From contig JBOGUF010000115.1 in NCBI GenBank assembly GCA_050696075.1, positions 1 to 64,000 of the forward strand: DNA of 64,000 nucleotides. The letters run 5' to 3'. Shown here piece by piece: positions 17,128 through 26,056 of this stretch. The translations under genes were made by a program, and so were the position numbers. Each line of letters starts with the position of its first letter. Positions within the stretch are counted from its first letter, which is position 1. The notes beneath the pieces were generated by a model. It was not told the DNA's origin, did not search any database, and saw only the letters and a list, made by a program, of their open reading frames with translations. This DNA is from JBOGUF01 sp050696075. Lineage in GTDB: Bacteria; Chloroflexota; Chloroflexia; Thermomicrobiales; UBA6265.

Positions 17128-17420
17128 CGAGTATGTCCACCATCGAGGTCGCGCCGGAATTGCTGATCGACCACGCCCTCGCTCAAGTTGAGGCCGATCC
17201 ACGGGTCCAGCGTGCTCTTACCGACCTGAGGAACGTCATACGTACCCGATATCCTGAGGCGTCCTTCGAGGTAGCGCGGCGGACTGATCCCGCGGGCATC
17301 TACCTGCGAGCAACCGTGGACGACGATCTGGACGCGGTGCTCGATGCTGTTATGGATCGACTTCTGGAGGTGCAGGTAGACGAGCGGCTCCCGGTACACG
17401 TCCTACCTGTTCGCCCGTAG
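17124..17420 (+). CDS. Hypothetical partner of the HEPN protein
   Basis: A 98-residue protein translationally coupled to the HEPN gene through a four-base overlap. The sequence has an N-terminal helix (LLIDHALAQVEADP), an alpha/beta middle (RYPEASFEVARRTDPAGIYLRATV), then DDLDAVLDAVMDRLLEVQVDE and a short strand (LPVHVLPV). I do not recognise a named domain, although the same arrangement beside HEPN genes is familiar in Chloroflexota. By position it could be an antitoxin or regulator of the HEPN protein. Confidence 0.65.
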   Translation: MTSMSTIEVAPELLIDHALAQVEADPRVQRALTDLRNVIRTRYPEASFEVARRTDPAGIYLRATVDDDLDAVLDAVMDRLLEVQVDERLPVHVLPVRP

Positions 17421-17426
17421 CCGAGG

Positions 17427-17560
17427 TCGCCGAGTGGAACTCGCTTTTGTGGCCGGTGATCGTCTTGAAGAGCCAGGAAATGCTCACCCTACCGATCGTG
17501 ATTACATTTTTGGACTCGAACTTCTACGGCGGCTGGCGGCGGGGTCGTTGGAGGGGTAAG
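17427..17560 (+). pseudogene. Partial, diverged copy of the MalG permease 3' end
   Basis: It encodes VAEWNSLLWPVIVLKSQEML, then TLPIVITFLDSNFYGGWR, matching the permease at 15803-16630 almost residue for residue, but most base differences are silent third-position changes. After GGWR it jumps to the final GSL(E)G-stop: the 80-odd bases encoding the last membrane helix are missing. The junction lies in a GGCGG microhomology. It has no start and is shifted out of frame at the junction. It overlaps the 3' end of the HicB-like gene on the other strand. Confidence 0.85.
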
Positions 17561-17762
17561 CGCTGTAGGCTTCGAGCACCGGCGACTTGACGTCAAGGGC
17601 ATCGACGCCAAACGTCTTGATGTGAAACCGGATGGCGGACGTGACGTCCGCGAGCGCTTCGTCGTAGCTGTCGCCTTGGCCAACGACAACGCCATTGACG
17701 CCAAGCGGGTAGGCGACGTACCCATCATCGTGCCTTTCGACAACCACTTTTAGGCGCCTCAT
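17502..17762 (-). CDS. Orphan HicB-like antitoxin protein
   Basis: An 86-residue frame with an ATG at 17762. Residues 5-50, VVVERHDDGYVAYPLGV... GQGDSYDEALADVTSAI, are the HicB partial RNase-H-like fold with the usual G.GDS..EAL motif. HicB proteins bind and neutralise the HicA mRNA-interferase toxin, but no hicA is seen on either side. The last 20 or so residues (SNDPAASRRRSS) are read antisense through the permease fragment at 17427-17560, so the original C terminus may have been replaced. Confidence 0.7.
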   Translation of the reverse strand: MRRLKVVVERHDDGYVAYPLGVNGVVVGQGDSYDEALADVTSAIRFHIKTFGVDALDVKSPVLEAYSAYPSNDPAASRRRSSSPKM

Positions 17763-17848
17763 CCCGCGGTCTCCGTCTTCATACTGTCAGTTCGTTCAGT
17801 ATCGCATCTCCGGTTGGGCCGTTCGACCACGCGAACCGAGTGGCGCGA

Positions 17849-20776
17849 CTACCGGCCGAGCACGCAGCGGAAGGTCGCGGTTTGGAAGGGGGCGAGCTCG
17901 AAACGCAATTGGCCATCGATCGGTTCGAGGCGGCCGATCTCGGCTTCCACCGGCGTGACCGCCCAGGCAGCGAGTAGGGTGTGGTGGGGGAAGGTGAGCC
18001 GCGCGAAGGAGCGGCGCCCGGCCGATTCCCCGACGCGGACGACGTAGCCGTCAGCGAAGTCGGCGCGCTTGAGGGCGGTGAGCATGACGGAGGAGCTTTG
18101 CAGGTCGACGAAGCTGCCGGTCGCTTCGGTCCAGAAGCCGGGGTGCTTGGCCGGGAGAGTGGCGGCTTGGAGCGGCAGCGCCCACGACTCGCCGAAGCGG
18201 TGGGCGGCGAGCGGATCGAACGCTCTCCGGTAGGGCCGGATAGCGAAGCGCATCTCGAGGCACTCCCGCCGCCCGAAGGGGTCGACGTCGCGCGGCGGGA
18301 GCGCTCGGCCTGAAGCGGCGCGGAAGGCGACGGTCCCGGTTGCGGGATCGAGGCGGCGCAGGAAGCGCTGAACGTTGATCCCACCGTAGTCGGCCAGGGC
18401 GAGGTCGGCCGAGCAAAGCGTGACGCCGCGGTCGTCGCGCGAGAGATCGAGCCAGTGTTGGATGGCGAAGGAGTCGAGGCTGCTCCCCGAAAGGGTTTGG
18501 GTGCGAGGATCGATGATGGCGTGTTGGGCCGCGTGCCGGATATGCGGCGCCGACAGCGCGAACGGGAAGAGAACGTAAAGCATCTCTGGATCGGCCGGAC
18601 GGTCCAACCAGGAGAGCCGGTTCGTGACCTCGACCCAGTCCGTGTACAGCGACACCTCGGACCGCCATTGGTAGAGGTCGTCGAAGACGGTAGCGGTCGT
18701 GACCGTGGTTCGGTCGAAGCCGCGGTCGGTGGTGATCGCCTCGGTCTGGACGGAAGTGGGGGTGACGACGTGCCCGCCGATGGGCGTGCCCTCGTAGAGG
18801 CGCTTGTCCGCCGTGAAGTCGCCGCCCGGCTCGGGACCGTGGGGGTCGGCGACGTAGCGGACGAGCGCGTTCAGGCCGGGCCAGGATGATCGATCGACGA
18901 ACTCCGCGCCCGACTGGACATCGACCAGGCTGCTGATGCCGCCCGTCTCGTCGATACTCAGCGCAAATCGGTCATTCTCCAGGACGGCCGCGTCGCCGCT
19001 GACGCGGACGGCGGGCGTAGATCCCGCTTGGTGCGGCTGCCGGTCGTCGCCTGACGTAAAGAGATACCGCTTGTAGCCCATCGCCGGAACATCGGCGGTC
19101 TGGATGCGGCAACGTGTCTCGTCGCCCGCCGGTTCGCACATCTCGAACGCGACGGGCTGGCCGGTGACCTCATCGACGACGGCCGTTTCGGGTCCGATCC
19201 AGGCGGCCGGCACGTTGACGTCGATTGTGCCGCCGCGTGGCCAACTGAGGAGATTCCACACGACCGCCGCGGGCGCGTCGCCACCCTTGAGGGCGCCAGT
19301 CGCGCTACTCAGGGCGGCGGCGAGACCGTCGCGGGCCGGGAGCGTGGCCTCCTCGAAGATCTGGAAGCCCTCGCGCAGCGCCTGGTCGGCTTCGTCCTCG
19401 CTGTGCGGGAGCCAGATGCCCTTCGGGCCGCTGTGCTCGTCGAAAAGGAGCGAGGCGTCGTAGGTCGCGGCGAGTGTTGCCCGCGGATAGACGTACGCCT
19501 CGTTGATCCAGTCGGCGACGACGGCCAGGCGCTCCCAGAGGTCGAGAATGGCGTGATTGCGGCGGCTGGCGGCGGCCTCCTGAGGGTAGTGGAGCGTCGT
19601 TTGGGACCAACTACTCTGCCACTCGCCGGTGACGACCGGCAGTTGGTCGGACCAGTGCTCCTCCGCGTGGCGGAAAAAAGTCGACGGCGTGGCGATGCGG
19701 ATGCGGGGCGAGAGGTATTTGCGGTTCCACTCGCGGGCGATCGTCGCGGGTAGGAGCCGCAAGGGGCGGTTGTCGCTGCCGAGCTGGATCTGGACCGCGT
19801 CGAAGGGGTAGCCCTTGGCTTCGAGCTGGGCGAGCTTGGCCGGCAGCTTTTCCTCGACCTGTTCGAGTCCTTGCCAGAAGCCGTGACGCGCGCCCTCGAT
19901 GTAGGCCCAAAAGGGATCGTCGGTGTACCAGACGAGCACGCGGCCACCGGCCGGACCCTGCCAGATGAAGGGGCGGGGCAGGTCGGTGGTCGCGTGGAAG
20001 GGGGCGAGGAAGTTGTTCGGGGCCATGGCGAGGTAGCGGACCCCGGCCGCGGCGGCGAGGTCGACCAGCGACCAGGCGCAACCGGGAACGTCGCAGATCA
20101 TGGCCGAGGTGATTGGCGCCCCCAGCTCGTTGCGCATCTGCTGGGCATAGGAGAGGGAACGGACGAGTTGCTCGCGGCTGAGCAGGTCGAAGTAGCTGTG
20201 GATGTAGAGCGCCTCGACCTCGACGGAACCGTCCTGGATCGCCTCGATTAGCCGGAGCCGGTCTTCGGGGCGGGCACGCAAATAGTTCTGGACTTGCCAC
20301 GCCGCCTCGCAGGTCCAGCGGTAGCGTGCGTCGGACGGCCAATCCGCGGTCGCGGCGGCAAACTCCAAGGCGCGCTCGAGGTTTTTGTTGTGGACATCGA
20401 CGACGGCGCTCGGCGTGTGGGTGAAGCCGATGTCGGTGTGGGAATGATTGACGAAGAAGACCTGCCAGCGGCGGACCGGGGCGAAGCTGACCTCGCTTTC
20501 GCGGTGCCGATCGCCGGCCGTTAGCTCGACCGACGCTGAACGCGGCTCGGCAACTTCCGGCAGCAAGATCTCGTGGTTGCTGGTTCCTGCCGGTAGATCG
20601 AGTGACACGGAGCGATCGAGGTCGCCGCGCCGGACGTGGAGCATGGCGCCGGTCGCGGCCGGGAGGTCGTGGACGGTGAGGCGGCAGACCTGGCGCGGCT
20701 CGTCCCCTTCGGCGACGATGAGTGGCAAGGGATGGAACGTGAAGGTGGCGAACTGCTCTCGATGCTCCAAGGGCAC
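17849..20776 (-). CDS. Glycoside hydrolase family 38 (alpha-mannosidase-like)
   Basis: A 975-residue enzyme with no clear signal peptide. After a beta-rich N-terminal region (1-105), the GH38 catalytic barrel begins with VNHSHTDIGFTH, giving the zinc-binding His and Asp (about residues 111-120). The probable nucleophile is Asp229 in ICDVPGCAW. Later segments (LGSDNRP, PRIRIATPSTFF, GEWQSSW) fit the barrel and helical bundle, and residues 520-975 are the beta-sandwich domains of the family. It would cleave alpha-mannosides or related sugars. The GTG start lacks a strong ribosome site. It is followed on the same strand by no sugar gene, but mannonate dehydratase and the sugar importers lie nearby. 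Confidence 0.87.
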   Translation of the reverse strand: MPLEHREQFATFTFHPLPLIVAEGDEPRQVCRLTVHDLPAATGAMLHVRRGDLDRSVSLDLPAGTSNHEILLPEVAEPRSASVELTAGDRHRESEVSFAPVRRWQVFFVNHSHTDIGFTHTPSAVVDVHNKNLERALEFAAATADWPSDARYRWTCEAAWQVQNYLRARPEDRLRLIEAIQDGSVEVEALYIHSYFDLLSREQLVRSLSYAQQMRNELGAPITSAMICDVPGCAWSLVDLAAAAGVRYLAMAPNNFLAPFHATTDLPRPFIWQGPAGGRVLVWYTDDPFWAYIEGARHGFWQGLEQVEEKLPAKLAQLEAKGYPFDAVQIQLGSDNRPLRLLPATIAREWNRKYLSPRIRIATPSTFFRHAEEHWSDQLPVVTGEWQSSWSQTTLHYPQEAAASRRNHAILDLWERLAVVADWINEAYVYPRATLAATYDASLLFDEHSGPKGIWLPHSEDEADQALREGFQIFEEATLPARDGLAAALSSATGALKGGDAPAAVVWNLLSWPRGGTIDVNVPAAWIGPETAVVDEVTGQPVAFEMCEPAGDETRCRIQTADVPAMGYKRYLFTSGDDRQPHQAGSTPAVRVSGDAAVLENDRFALSIDETGGISSLVDVQSGAEFVDRSSWPGLNALVRYVADPHGPEPGGDFTADKRLYEGTPIGGHVVTPTSVQTEAITTDRGFDRTTVTTATVFDDLYQWRSEVSLYTDWVEVTNRLSWLDRPADPEMLYVLFPFALSAPHIRHAAQHAIIDPRTQTLSGSSLDSFAIQHWLDLSRDDRGVTLCSADLALADYGGINVQRFLRRLDPATGTVAFRAASGRALPPRDVDPFGRRECLEMRFAIRPYRRAFDPLAAHRFGESWALPLQAATLPAKHPGFWTEATGSFVDLQSSSVMLTALKRADFADGYVVRVGESAGRRSFARLTFPHHTLLAAWAVTPVEAEIGRLEPIDGQLRFELAPFQTATFRCVLGR

Positions 20777-20800
20777 GGTGGTATTCCCCGAATCAATGCA

Positions 20801-20838
20801 CCCCGTCGTTCCGAGCTTCGTAGTTCGGAACGACGGGG
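20801..20838. repeat. Perfect 14-bp inverted repeat (possible terminator)
   Basis: CCCCGTCGTTCCGA at 20801-20814 and its complement at 20825-20838 enclose a ten-base loop. It lies between the DUF4397 gene end and the GH38 start on the minus strand. No T-run follows, so factor-independent termination is uncertain. The sequence belongs to the CCCCGTC..TCCGA palindrome family of this window. Confidence 0.7.
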
Positions 20839-20917
20839 CGTTGCAAACAGACCCTACGCACTCCAGACGTCGGCCAATCGTTGGATGGACGCTGCCGCTT
20901 GGCCTCCGGGCGCATGG

Positions 20918-21742
20918 TTATGCGGCCGGCGTGGCTGCCGCCACGGGCACCGGCGTGGCCGCGCCACCGCCCAAGGGATAGACCGTCACGACGACGTCGA
21001 GTGAACCATCGGCGACCAGGCCGACCACGAACACGCTAACGACCGCGTTGCCGTCGAGTTGGACGGCGGGCGCCGACAGCGCGACGTCAGTCGTGCCGGT
21101 CGGGCGCACCTCCAGATCTACGGAGCCGGCCGGGACCTCGACGTAGGCGGCAGCCCTCGGGAACGAGAGGTTCTCGGCCAGCACGTCGCCCCCGGCGACC
21201 GCCACGTCGACGGACGGGGCGTCGGCCGAGGCGTGGACGGCGCGGGCCCGGGCCGTATCGTCCGGCAACTGGCTCAGGTCGGCGAGGTAGACCTCCCCGA
21301 AGAGGGGTGGTGCGGCGCCGACGACGGCGACTTCGAAGAGGTCGCCAGCCGAGAACAGGAAGTTGTAGCCGAAGCGGAGTGCCGCGTCCGCGACGTCGCC
21401 ACCGCTGGCGACGACGGCGAACTGGTGGAAGTCGGCGGTCACGGCGACGACGCCGCTGCTTTGCTTGTACTCCAGTCCGCTGAGGACGAGCGCGTCGTCC
21501 ACGTAGACGTCGACTGCCGCCGCCGCGGGCGAGGCGTGGATGACGTTGACGCAGGCATCACCCGGATTGCCGATCCCGAGGACCGCCGTGCAATCGGCCA
21601 TCGCCGCGGGCGATGCCTCTGGGGATGCCTCCTGCGCGGTCGTTATCGGGACACCGAGGAGGGTCGTGAGCATCAGCACGCCGGCGAGTATTACCGGTTG
21701 AAACCACCGGCCATCGACCGGCGCCGAGTATCGTCCGACCAT
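20918..21742 (-). CDS. Secreted DUF4397 domain protein
   Basis: A 274-residue exported protein. The N-terminal signal is VILAGVLMLTTLLGVPITTAQ, followed by the linker EASPEASPAA. The DUF4397 repeat unit follows twice: VNVIHASPAAAAVDVYVDDA and later RAVHASADAPSVDVAVAGG. These beta-sandwich units occur in surface proteins of unknown role. The C terminus ends in a Pro/Ala/Val tail (GGGAATPVPVAAA) without a clear anchor. AAGGAAGGGG precedes the ATG. Confidence 0.88.
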   Translation of the reverse strand: MVGRYSAPVDGRWFQPVILAGVLMLTTLLGVPITTAQEASPEASPAAMADCTAVLGIGNPGDACVNVIHASPAAAAVDVYVDDALVLSGLEYKQSSGVVAVTADFHQFAVVASGGDVADAALRFGYNFLFSAGDLFEVAVVGAAPPLFGEVYLADLSQLPDDTARARAVHASADAPSVDVAVAGGDVLAENLSFPRAAAYVEVPAGSVDLEVRPTGTTDVALSAPAVQLDGNAVVSVFVVGLVADGSLDVVVTVYPLGGGAATPVPVAAATPAA

Positions 21743-21868
21743 GGACGCCCCTTCCTTTCACTGATGCGGCGGGAGCAATGAAACGCGCTCCCCGAGCAAC
21801 TACTATATCCGGCCACCGCGCCGCACGCGAGAGCGGCCCGCGCTGCCATTGCCGCCGCGCGTGTCTGC

Positions 21869-22636
21869 CTACAACACCCCGAAAACCTGGTAGACCTCGT
21901 CGATCGGCATGCCGGCAGCGATCATCTCGCGCTCCTCGTTCTCCCTGGCGAAGGTCTCCTCGACCCGAAGCAGAACCTCATCAACCAGATCGTTCGGGAT
22001 GAGTTGGACGCCGTCGTTGTCCCCGAAGATGAAGTCGCCGGGCATCACTTTCACGTAGTGGGTAATGTGCCCCGGTAAGTAGACCGGCTGGTTGACCTCG
22101 GTGATGATCCAACCGCCGAAGGCGTTCGGCCGGGTGCCGAAGCTGAAGATCGGGAAGTCGGACATCTTCAGCACGTATTGGGTGTCGCGGCAGTTGCCGG
22201 CCAGCAGCATCCCCCGGCAGCCGTGGGCATAGGCGAGTTGGCAGCTCATCTCCCCGAAGTGAGCCGGCTGCATGTCGCCGCCGCAGTCGAAGCAGAGGAT
22301 CGAGCCGTCGTTCACCTCGTCGATGGTCCGCATCATCCGCTTCTGCGGGTGGCCGCCCTCGGCCTCCCACTTCGCCTCCATCTCTTGCCGTTCCTCGTCA
22401 GAAAGCGGCCGCTCGACCACCGAGTGGAGCTTGATTGGCAGCGCCCGCCCGACGAGCTGCATTCCCTGCCGCAACGGCTTGAACTGGCTGGAGAAGACGG
22501 TATTCGTCACCCCCAGGTGCCAGAGCGAGTCCGAGACGCTCCCGCCATACCCCGCTCGCCGGAACCGCTCGATCCGTTCGAGGTCGGTAATGTCGAGCGT
22601 ACGGATGTCGGCGATGTTGGTTGTGTCGGTGGCCAT
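21869..22636 (-). CDS. RraA-like / HMG-CHA aldolase family protein
   Basis: A 255-residue protein of the RraA-like (4-hydroxy-4-methyl-2-oxoglutarate aldolase) fold. Visible motifs are DGSILCFDCGGD, GCRGMLLAGNCRDTQYV (the G...R-D active-site pair that binds pyruvate and the metal) and PGDFIFGDNDGVQLIP (the DxDGV motif). Members include divalent-metal aldolases and the RNase E regulator; RNase E inhibition is unlikely here. The mannonate dehydratase gene lies 31 bases upstream on the same strand, so it may cleave or decarboxylate a keto-acid from sugar acid breakdown. Substrate unknown. Confidence 0.85.
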   Translation of the reverse strand: MATDTTNIADIRTLDITDLERIERFRRAGYGGSVSDSLWHLGVTNTVFSSQFKPLRQGMQLVGRALPIKLHSVVERPLSDEERQEMEAKWEAEGGHPQKRMMRTIDEVNDGSILCFDCGGDMQPAHFGEMSCQLAYAHGCRGMLLAGNCRDTQYVLKMSDFPIFSFGTRPNAFGGWIITEVNQPVYLPGHITHYVKVMPGDFIFGDNDGVQLIPNDLVDEVLLRVEETFARENEEREMIAAGMPIDEVYQVFGVL

Positions 22637-22667
22637 GCCGTTTTGCCTCCCCTATCGAATACGAGCA

Positions 22668-23651
22668 TCAATTGCACTTGTTGGCCGCTTCCATCAACCC
22701 CTTCGTGTAGCCGATGGCGTAGAGGCGGCCCATCACCTCGTAGCCGGGGTTGAGGTTCTGCTCGCCTTCCATGGTCGGGACGTGGTCGACGCGGACCGGG
22801 CCGGTGAAGCCGACCTCCTTGTAAGCGCGGATCGCCTCGAACATGTCGGTGCGTCCTTCTTCGTGGAAGGTCTCCTCGAAGCAGCCGGGCGTCCCCTGAA
22901 TGTCGCGGAAGTGGATGAAGTGGAACGCCTTCTGCCGGCCAAATCGCCGGATCTCCGTCGGCACGTCCGCGCCCATGGTCGAGATGGTGCCCTGGCAGAA
23001 AGTGATGCCATTGTGCGGGCTCGGCACGAGGTCGATCACCCGTTGCAGCGCGTCAGGGCTGGTCAGGATGCGCGCCACGCCGCGGATCGGCGAGATGGGC
23101 GGATCATCTGGGTGGACCGCCAGCTTCACCCCGGCCTTCTCCGCCACCGGCAAGACCCGCTTGAGGAAGATTTCCATGTTCTCCCACAGTGCTTCCTCAG
23201 TGACGGTTCCGTGTCCGGTGGGCGGTCCCTGTTCCATCAGCTTGTGGTCGTAGCTCATCACGAGCGCCCCGCCCCGGCCGGGCGTGGTGAAGGAGGTGCG
23301 CAGCGGCCCTTGCACCGCCATGAAGTTGTGGCACATGACCGAGATACCGACGCGCCCCATGTTGTCGATCAGCTCGCAGAAGCGCGCGATCTTCTCGTCC
23401 CGGTCGGGGGCGCCGACCTTGATCGACTCGATCAGGCTGAAGGGCGCCGACTCGACGACCTGCAAATCGAGCCCGTGGTCCTTGAAGCGCTGCTTGAGCA
23501 TCACCAATTGCATGAAGTCCCAGGGCGGTGGGTCGTTCGGGGTGTCCGGGATGGTCACGACCGCGGCCGTCACCCCGGCCTGCCGCACCAGCGACCACAA
23601 CGGGTCCGGGCGAGCGGGCAAGGCGTCGGCCAGGGTCAACTGCCAGGTCAT
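22668..23651 (-). CDS. uxuA: Mannonate dehydratase family protein
   Basis: A 327-residue TIM-barrel enzyme of the UxuA family, converting D-mannonate to 2-keto-3-deoxy-D-gluconate with a metal cofactor. The metal and substrate motifs are MCHNFMAV, LAVHPDDPP, GITFCQGT, IHFRDIQGT and RVDHVPT, each carrying the usual His, Cys, Asp or Arg. It is a little shorter than E. coli UxuA (394), as expected for the shorter branch. It is probably co-transcribed with the RraA-like gene downstream. The related dehydratase of another hexonate cannot be ruled out. Confidence 0.87.
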   Translation of the reverse strand: MTWQLTLADALPARPDPLWSLVRQAGVTAAVVTIPDTPNDPPPWDFMQLVMLKQRFKDHGLDLQVVESAPFSLIESIKVGAPDRDEKIARFCELIDNMGRVGISVMCHNFMAVQGPLRTSFTTPGRGGALVMSYDHKLMEQGPPTGHGTVTEEALWENMEIFLKRVLPVAEKAGVKLAVHPDDPPISPIRGVARILTSPDALQRVIDLVPSPHNGITFCQGTISTMGADVPTEIRRFGRQKAFHFIHFRDIQGTPGCFEETFHEEGRTDMFEAIRAYKEVGFTGPVRVDHVPTMEGEQNLNPGYEVMGRLYAIGYTKGLMEAANKCN

Positions 23652-23670
23652 GGAAGTGAACTCCTTCTTG

Positions 23671-23712
23671 AGCCGTTAGCCGTTAGCCGTTAGCCGTCAG
23701 CCGTCAGCCGTT
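23671..23712. repeat. Tandem heptamer array, unit AGCCGTT/AGCCGTC
   Basis: Six adjoining 7-bp units: AGCCGTT three times, AGCCGTC twice, AGCCGTT once. It lies 19 bases upstream of the mannonate dehydratase start, over the expected promoter region. Confidence 0.85.
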
Positions 23713-23726
23713 AGGCCGTGTTTGCA

Positions 23727-23856
23727 CCCCGTCATGCTGAGGCATCGAAGCATCCCCGCGCGAAGCGCAGCGGCGACTGACGACGGATCGGCTTCGCCGA
23801 GAGATGCCCTGCGGTTCCTCAGGACATGCTCCGCCCGCCGGCTCAGCATGACGGGG
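23727..23856. repeat. MITE-like element with perfect 15-bp terminal inverted repeats
   Basis: CCCCGTCATGCTGAG at 23727-23741 and its exact complement at 23842-23856 bound a 130-base element. No coding capacity. It ends 16 bases from the downstream stop of the DUF5005-like gene. Confidence 0.8.
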
Positions 23857-23871
23857 CTTGGAAAACGGGCC

Positions 23872-24882
23872 CTAACGCCTAAAGCCTGGAACGCGGACAA
23901 AGCGGGCGCGGTAGATGTCGGCGTCCTCGTAGAGGGCGTCGAAACGCGCGGTGTTGACGTTGTAGGTGATGAGTAGCTCCCCCTCCTTACTCAGCGCCGG
24001 GTGCGCCTGGGCGTTGTAGACGAAGAGGTTCTCCCGATCTGGCTCCGGTGTCGTGTAGAGCACGGTTCGTCCAGACCAGGGACCGGCAGGGGTCTCCGCG
24101 TAATACGCGACGATCTCGCGCCACTCGGTCAGTTCCCCGGCGGTGTCTATCGTGACCAGCATGTAGCCGCGGTCAACTTTCAGGACGCTGAACTCGTTGC
24201 CGATGCTGGCGTCGAGCATGCGCGCGGAGCCCTCCGGCAACGACGTCCAGCGCCGGCCGGCGAAGAACTCCCACGGTCCGGTCAACGCGCCGCGTCGTGC
24301 CCTGGCGACATGCCCATACTTGACGGCGTGCAAATCCTCGACGCCATAGACGTAGGTGTAGTCGCCGTCTTCGAGGATCGCGGCGCCGTACTGGACCCCG
24401 GAGCGGTAGGGTAACGCCGCGATCGACTCAATCGCGAGATCAGGCAGGCGCAGCGAGGCCAGGTCGGTGCCCACCCAACGCCAATCGAACATCTCTGGAC
24501 CGTAACGCACGAACTTGAGCAGGAAGACGCGCAGGCGGTCCCCTTCGATCACGCCAGCGTAGGCCCAGTACCAGGCCCCGCCGTTGGCCGGGGTGAAAAG
24601 TGAGCGCGGGGCGCCGCGTGTCCCGCCGTGCAGCGTGGTGAGCTGGTCGCCTTCCTGAACCACGATCGAGTTGTGGATCAGCGGGGCCGATCGTGGCCGG
24701 GTCCGATCTGGATTGACCGGTCCCAAGAAGGTGTCGGAGAAGATCCAGGCGACGCGCCCGTCCGGCAACAGCACCGAGTAGGTGCTGTCGCCACCCGTCC
24801 ACCCCTCGCCAGAGCGGGTGAAGAGCGCCCAGAGGTCGTGGTCTATGCGTGCCTGTACCTTTGGACGTACACCTACTGCCAC
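23872..24882 (-). CDS. Beta-propeller glycosidase-like protein (DUF5005/DUF4185 type)
   Basis: A 336-residue protein with repeated WD/GD strand motifs: TGGDSTYSVLLPDGRVAWIF, SDTFLG, then NGGAWYWAYAG, GVQYGAAILEDGDYTYVYG and NVNTARF. This looks like a five-bladed propeller of the GH43/DUF5005/DUF4185 style, often attached to carbohydrate-active enzymes. No signal peptide is visible with the GTG at 24882, and the true start is uncertain because the upstream bases contain another repeat. The context (sugar catabolism, GntR regulator divergent) supports a role with glycans. Confidence 0.7.
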   Translation of the reverse strand: MAVGVRPKVQARIDHDLWALFTRSGEGWTGGDSTYSVLLPDGRVAWIFSDTFLGPVNPDRTRPRSAPLIHNSIVVQEGDQLTTLHGGTRGAPRSLFTPANGGAWYWAYAGVIEGDRLRVFLLKFVRYGPEMFDWRWVGTDLASLRLPDLAIESIAALPYRSGVQYGAAILEDGDYTYVYGVEDLHAVKYGHVARARRGALTGPWEFFAGRRWTSLPEGSARMLDASIGNEFSVLKVDRGYMLVTIDTAGELTEWREIVAYYAETPAGPWSGRTVLYTTPEPDRENLFVYNAQAHPALSKEGELLITYNVNTARFDALYEDADIYRARFVRVPGFRR

Positions 24883-24921
24883 GACATGCCCCCACCTGCA
24901 CGCAACGATTGCGCGGTATCC

Positions 24922-25019
24922 GTTGGGGCGGACCGATGTGTGCCCGCCTCCAATACCGACGCGTCGCGGTTGGAACCAGGGCGGACATCGCCCAGAATGG
25001 GCACCCGGTCCGCCCCTAC
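24922..25019. repeat. MITE-like element, GTAGGGGCGGAC family
   Basis: Arms GTTGGGGCGGAC (24922-24933) and GTCCGCCCCTAC (25008-25019) with one mismatch. The right half shares the phrase CAGAATGGGC.CCCGGTCCG with the element at 40799-40899, in the opposite orientation. It sits in the divergent gap before the GntR promoter. Confidence 0.75.
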
Positions 25020-25062
25020 GAAAACCTCTGGCGGCAATATCATTCCACGTTCCCCGCGGGTG

Positions 25063-25092
25063 TTGACGCTTCGCTTGTTCCCGTACTATAGT
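25063..25092 (+). promoter_or_regulatory. Promoter of the GntR regulator with nearby operator-like repeat
   Basis: TTGACG at 25063-25068, an 18-base spacer and TATAGT at 25087-25092. An ATTGGTCAAT inverted repeat (25113-25122) lies in the leader about 20 bases below the start point, a plausible autoregulatory operator for the FadR-type regulator encoded next. Confidence 0.65.
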
Positions 25093-25150
25093 CTGTGCAA
25101 GTCATCTAATCAATTGGTCAATAGGCACATCCGGCATCGGGAGCCCGCCA

Positions 25151-25909
25151 ATGTCCTGGCCCACCGTCTCGCCGCCCGCCCGCAACCGTTTAGTCGAGTC
25201 GCTGGCGGAACAGATTGCCGACCTGATCTGGCGGCAGCAGATGCGGCCAGGCGACCGTTTGCCCAGCGTGCGGGCGCTGGCGACGCAACTCCAGGTCGCC
25301 GTGCCCACCCTACGCGAGGCGATCCGCCGCATGGAAGCCTTCGGCATGGTCGAGATCCGGCATGGCGCCGGCATCTTCGTGCGCTCCCCGCAACCGCGGG
25401 TGATGGTGGCCAAACCTGGACCCGGCGCGATCGACAGCCAGGTCGTGCTCGACCTGCTCGACACCCGTCTTCTCTTCGAGCCCTACTGTGCCGAGCAGGC
25501 CGCCCAATATCCAGCGCACGAGGAAGTGGCGCAACTGACCGCCCTCCTCGAGCGGGCCGAGCAGCATCTCGGCGGCAACGACCGGATGCTGCAAGAGACG
25601 AACATGGCGTTTCACGCCGGCATTGCTCGCTGCTCCGGCAACGTCGTGCTGGTGCAGGTGATGGAGTCGCTGGCCGATCTCTATGCGTCCGAGCAAGCGG
25701 CGATGCTCACGATCGCCAACGCCCGTGTCCGCGACCATCGAGAACATCTGGCCATCCTGGTCGCGATCCAGGACGGCGACCCGAGGCGGGCACGGTCGTT
25801 GATGCGACGACACTTGCTCAGCGTGAAGACACAGATGGCCGCGCGTCTGGCGGCAGACGCCCACGCGCGCAAAGTCGAATGGCTCAGCGCTGCCGCCGGC
25901 CGCGCCTGA
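25151..25909 (+). CDS. GntR family regulator, FadR/FCD subfamily
   Basis: A 252-residue repressor. Residues 12-75 form the winged helix: LAEQIADLIWRQQMRPGDRL, PSVRALATQLQVAVPTLREA and a wing at GMVEIRHGAGIFV. Residues 95-235 are the all-helical FCD ligand domain with the metal-site residues in NMAFHAGIAR and RDHREHLAI. FCD ligands are commonly sugar acids or keto acids, so it likely senses a hexonate or rhamnonate intermediate and controls the importer B operon directly downstream, the divergent uxuA-side genes, or both. Confidence 0.9.
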   Translation: MSWPTVSPPARNRLVESLAEQIADLIWRQQMRPGDRLPSVRALATQLQVAVPTLREAIRRMEAFGMVEIRHGAGIFVRSPQPRVMVAKPGPGAIDSQVVLDLLDTRLLFEPYCAEQAAQYPAHEEVAQLTALLERAEQHLGGNDRMLQETNMAFHAGIARCSGNVVLVQVMESLADLYASEQAAMLTIANARVRDHREHLAILVAIQDGDPRRARSLMRRHLLSVKTQMAARLAADAHARKVEWLSAAAGRA

Positions 25910-26056
25910 GATTGCCGGCGGGCGAGCACGAGCGCGGACGGAAGGAGGTTCGCAACGGGTTTCGGGTCACCCTTGCCACGGCGCCACGGCGCAAGACGTC
26001 GCATTGCCGCGCCGGAGTCGGCCGGTACCAGCGCGATCGCCGGAAGGAGTTCTCCG

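Noticed and set aside
23727..23856. Palindrome as a rho-independent terminator
   Set aside because: Arms are 100 bases apart and no T-run follows; it fits the MITE-like family better.
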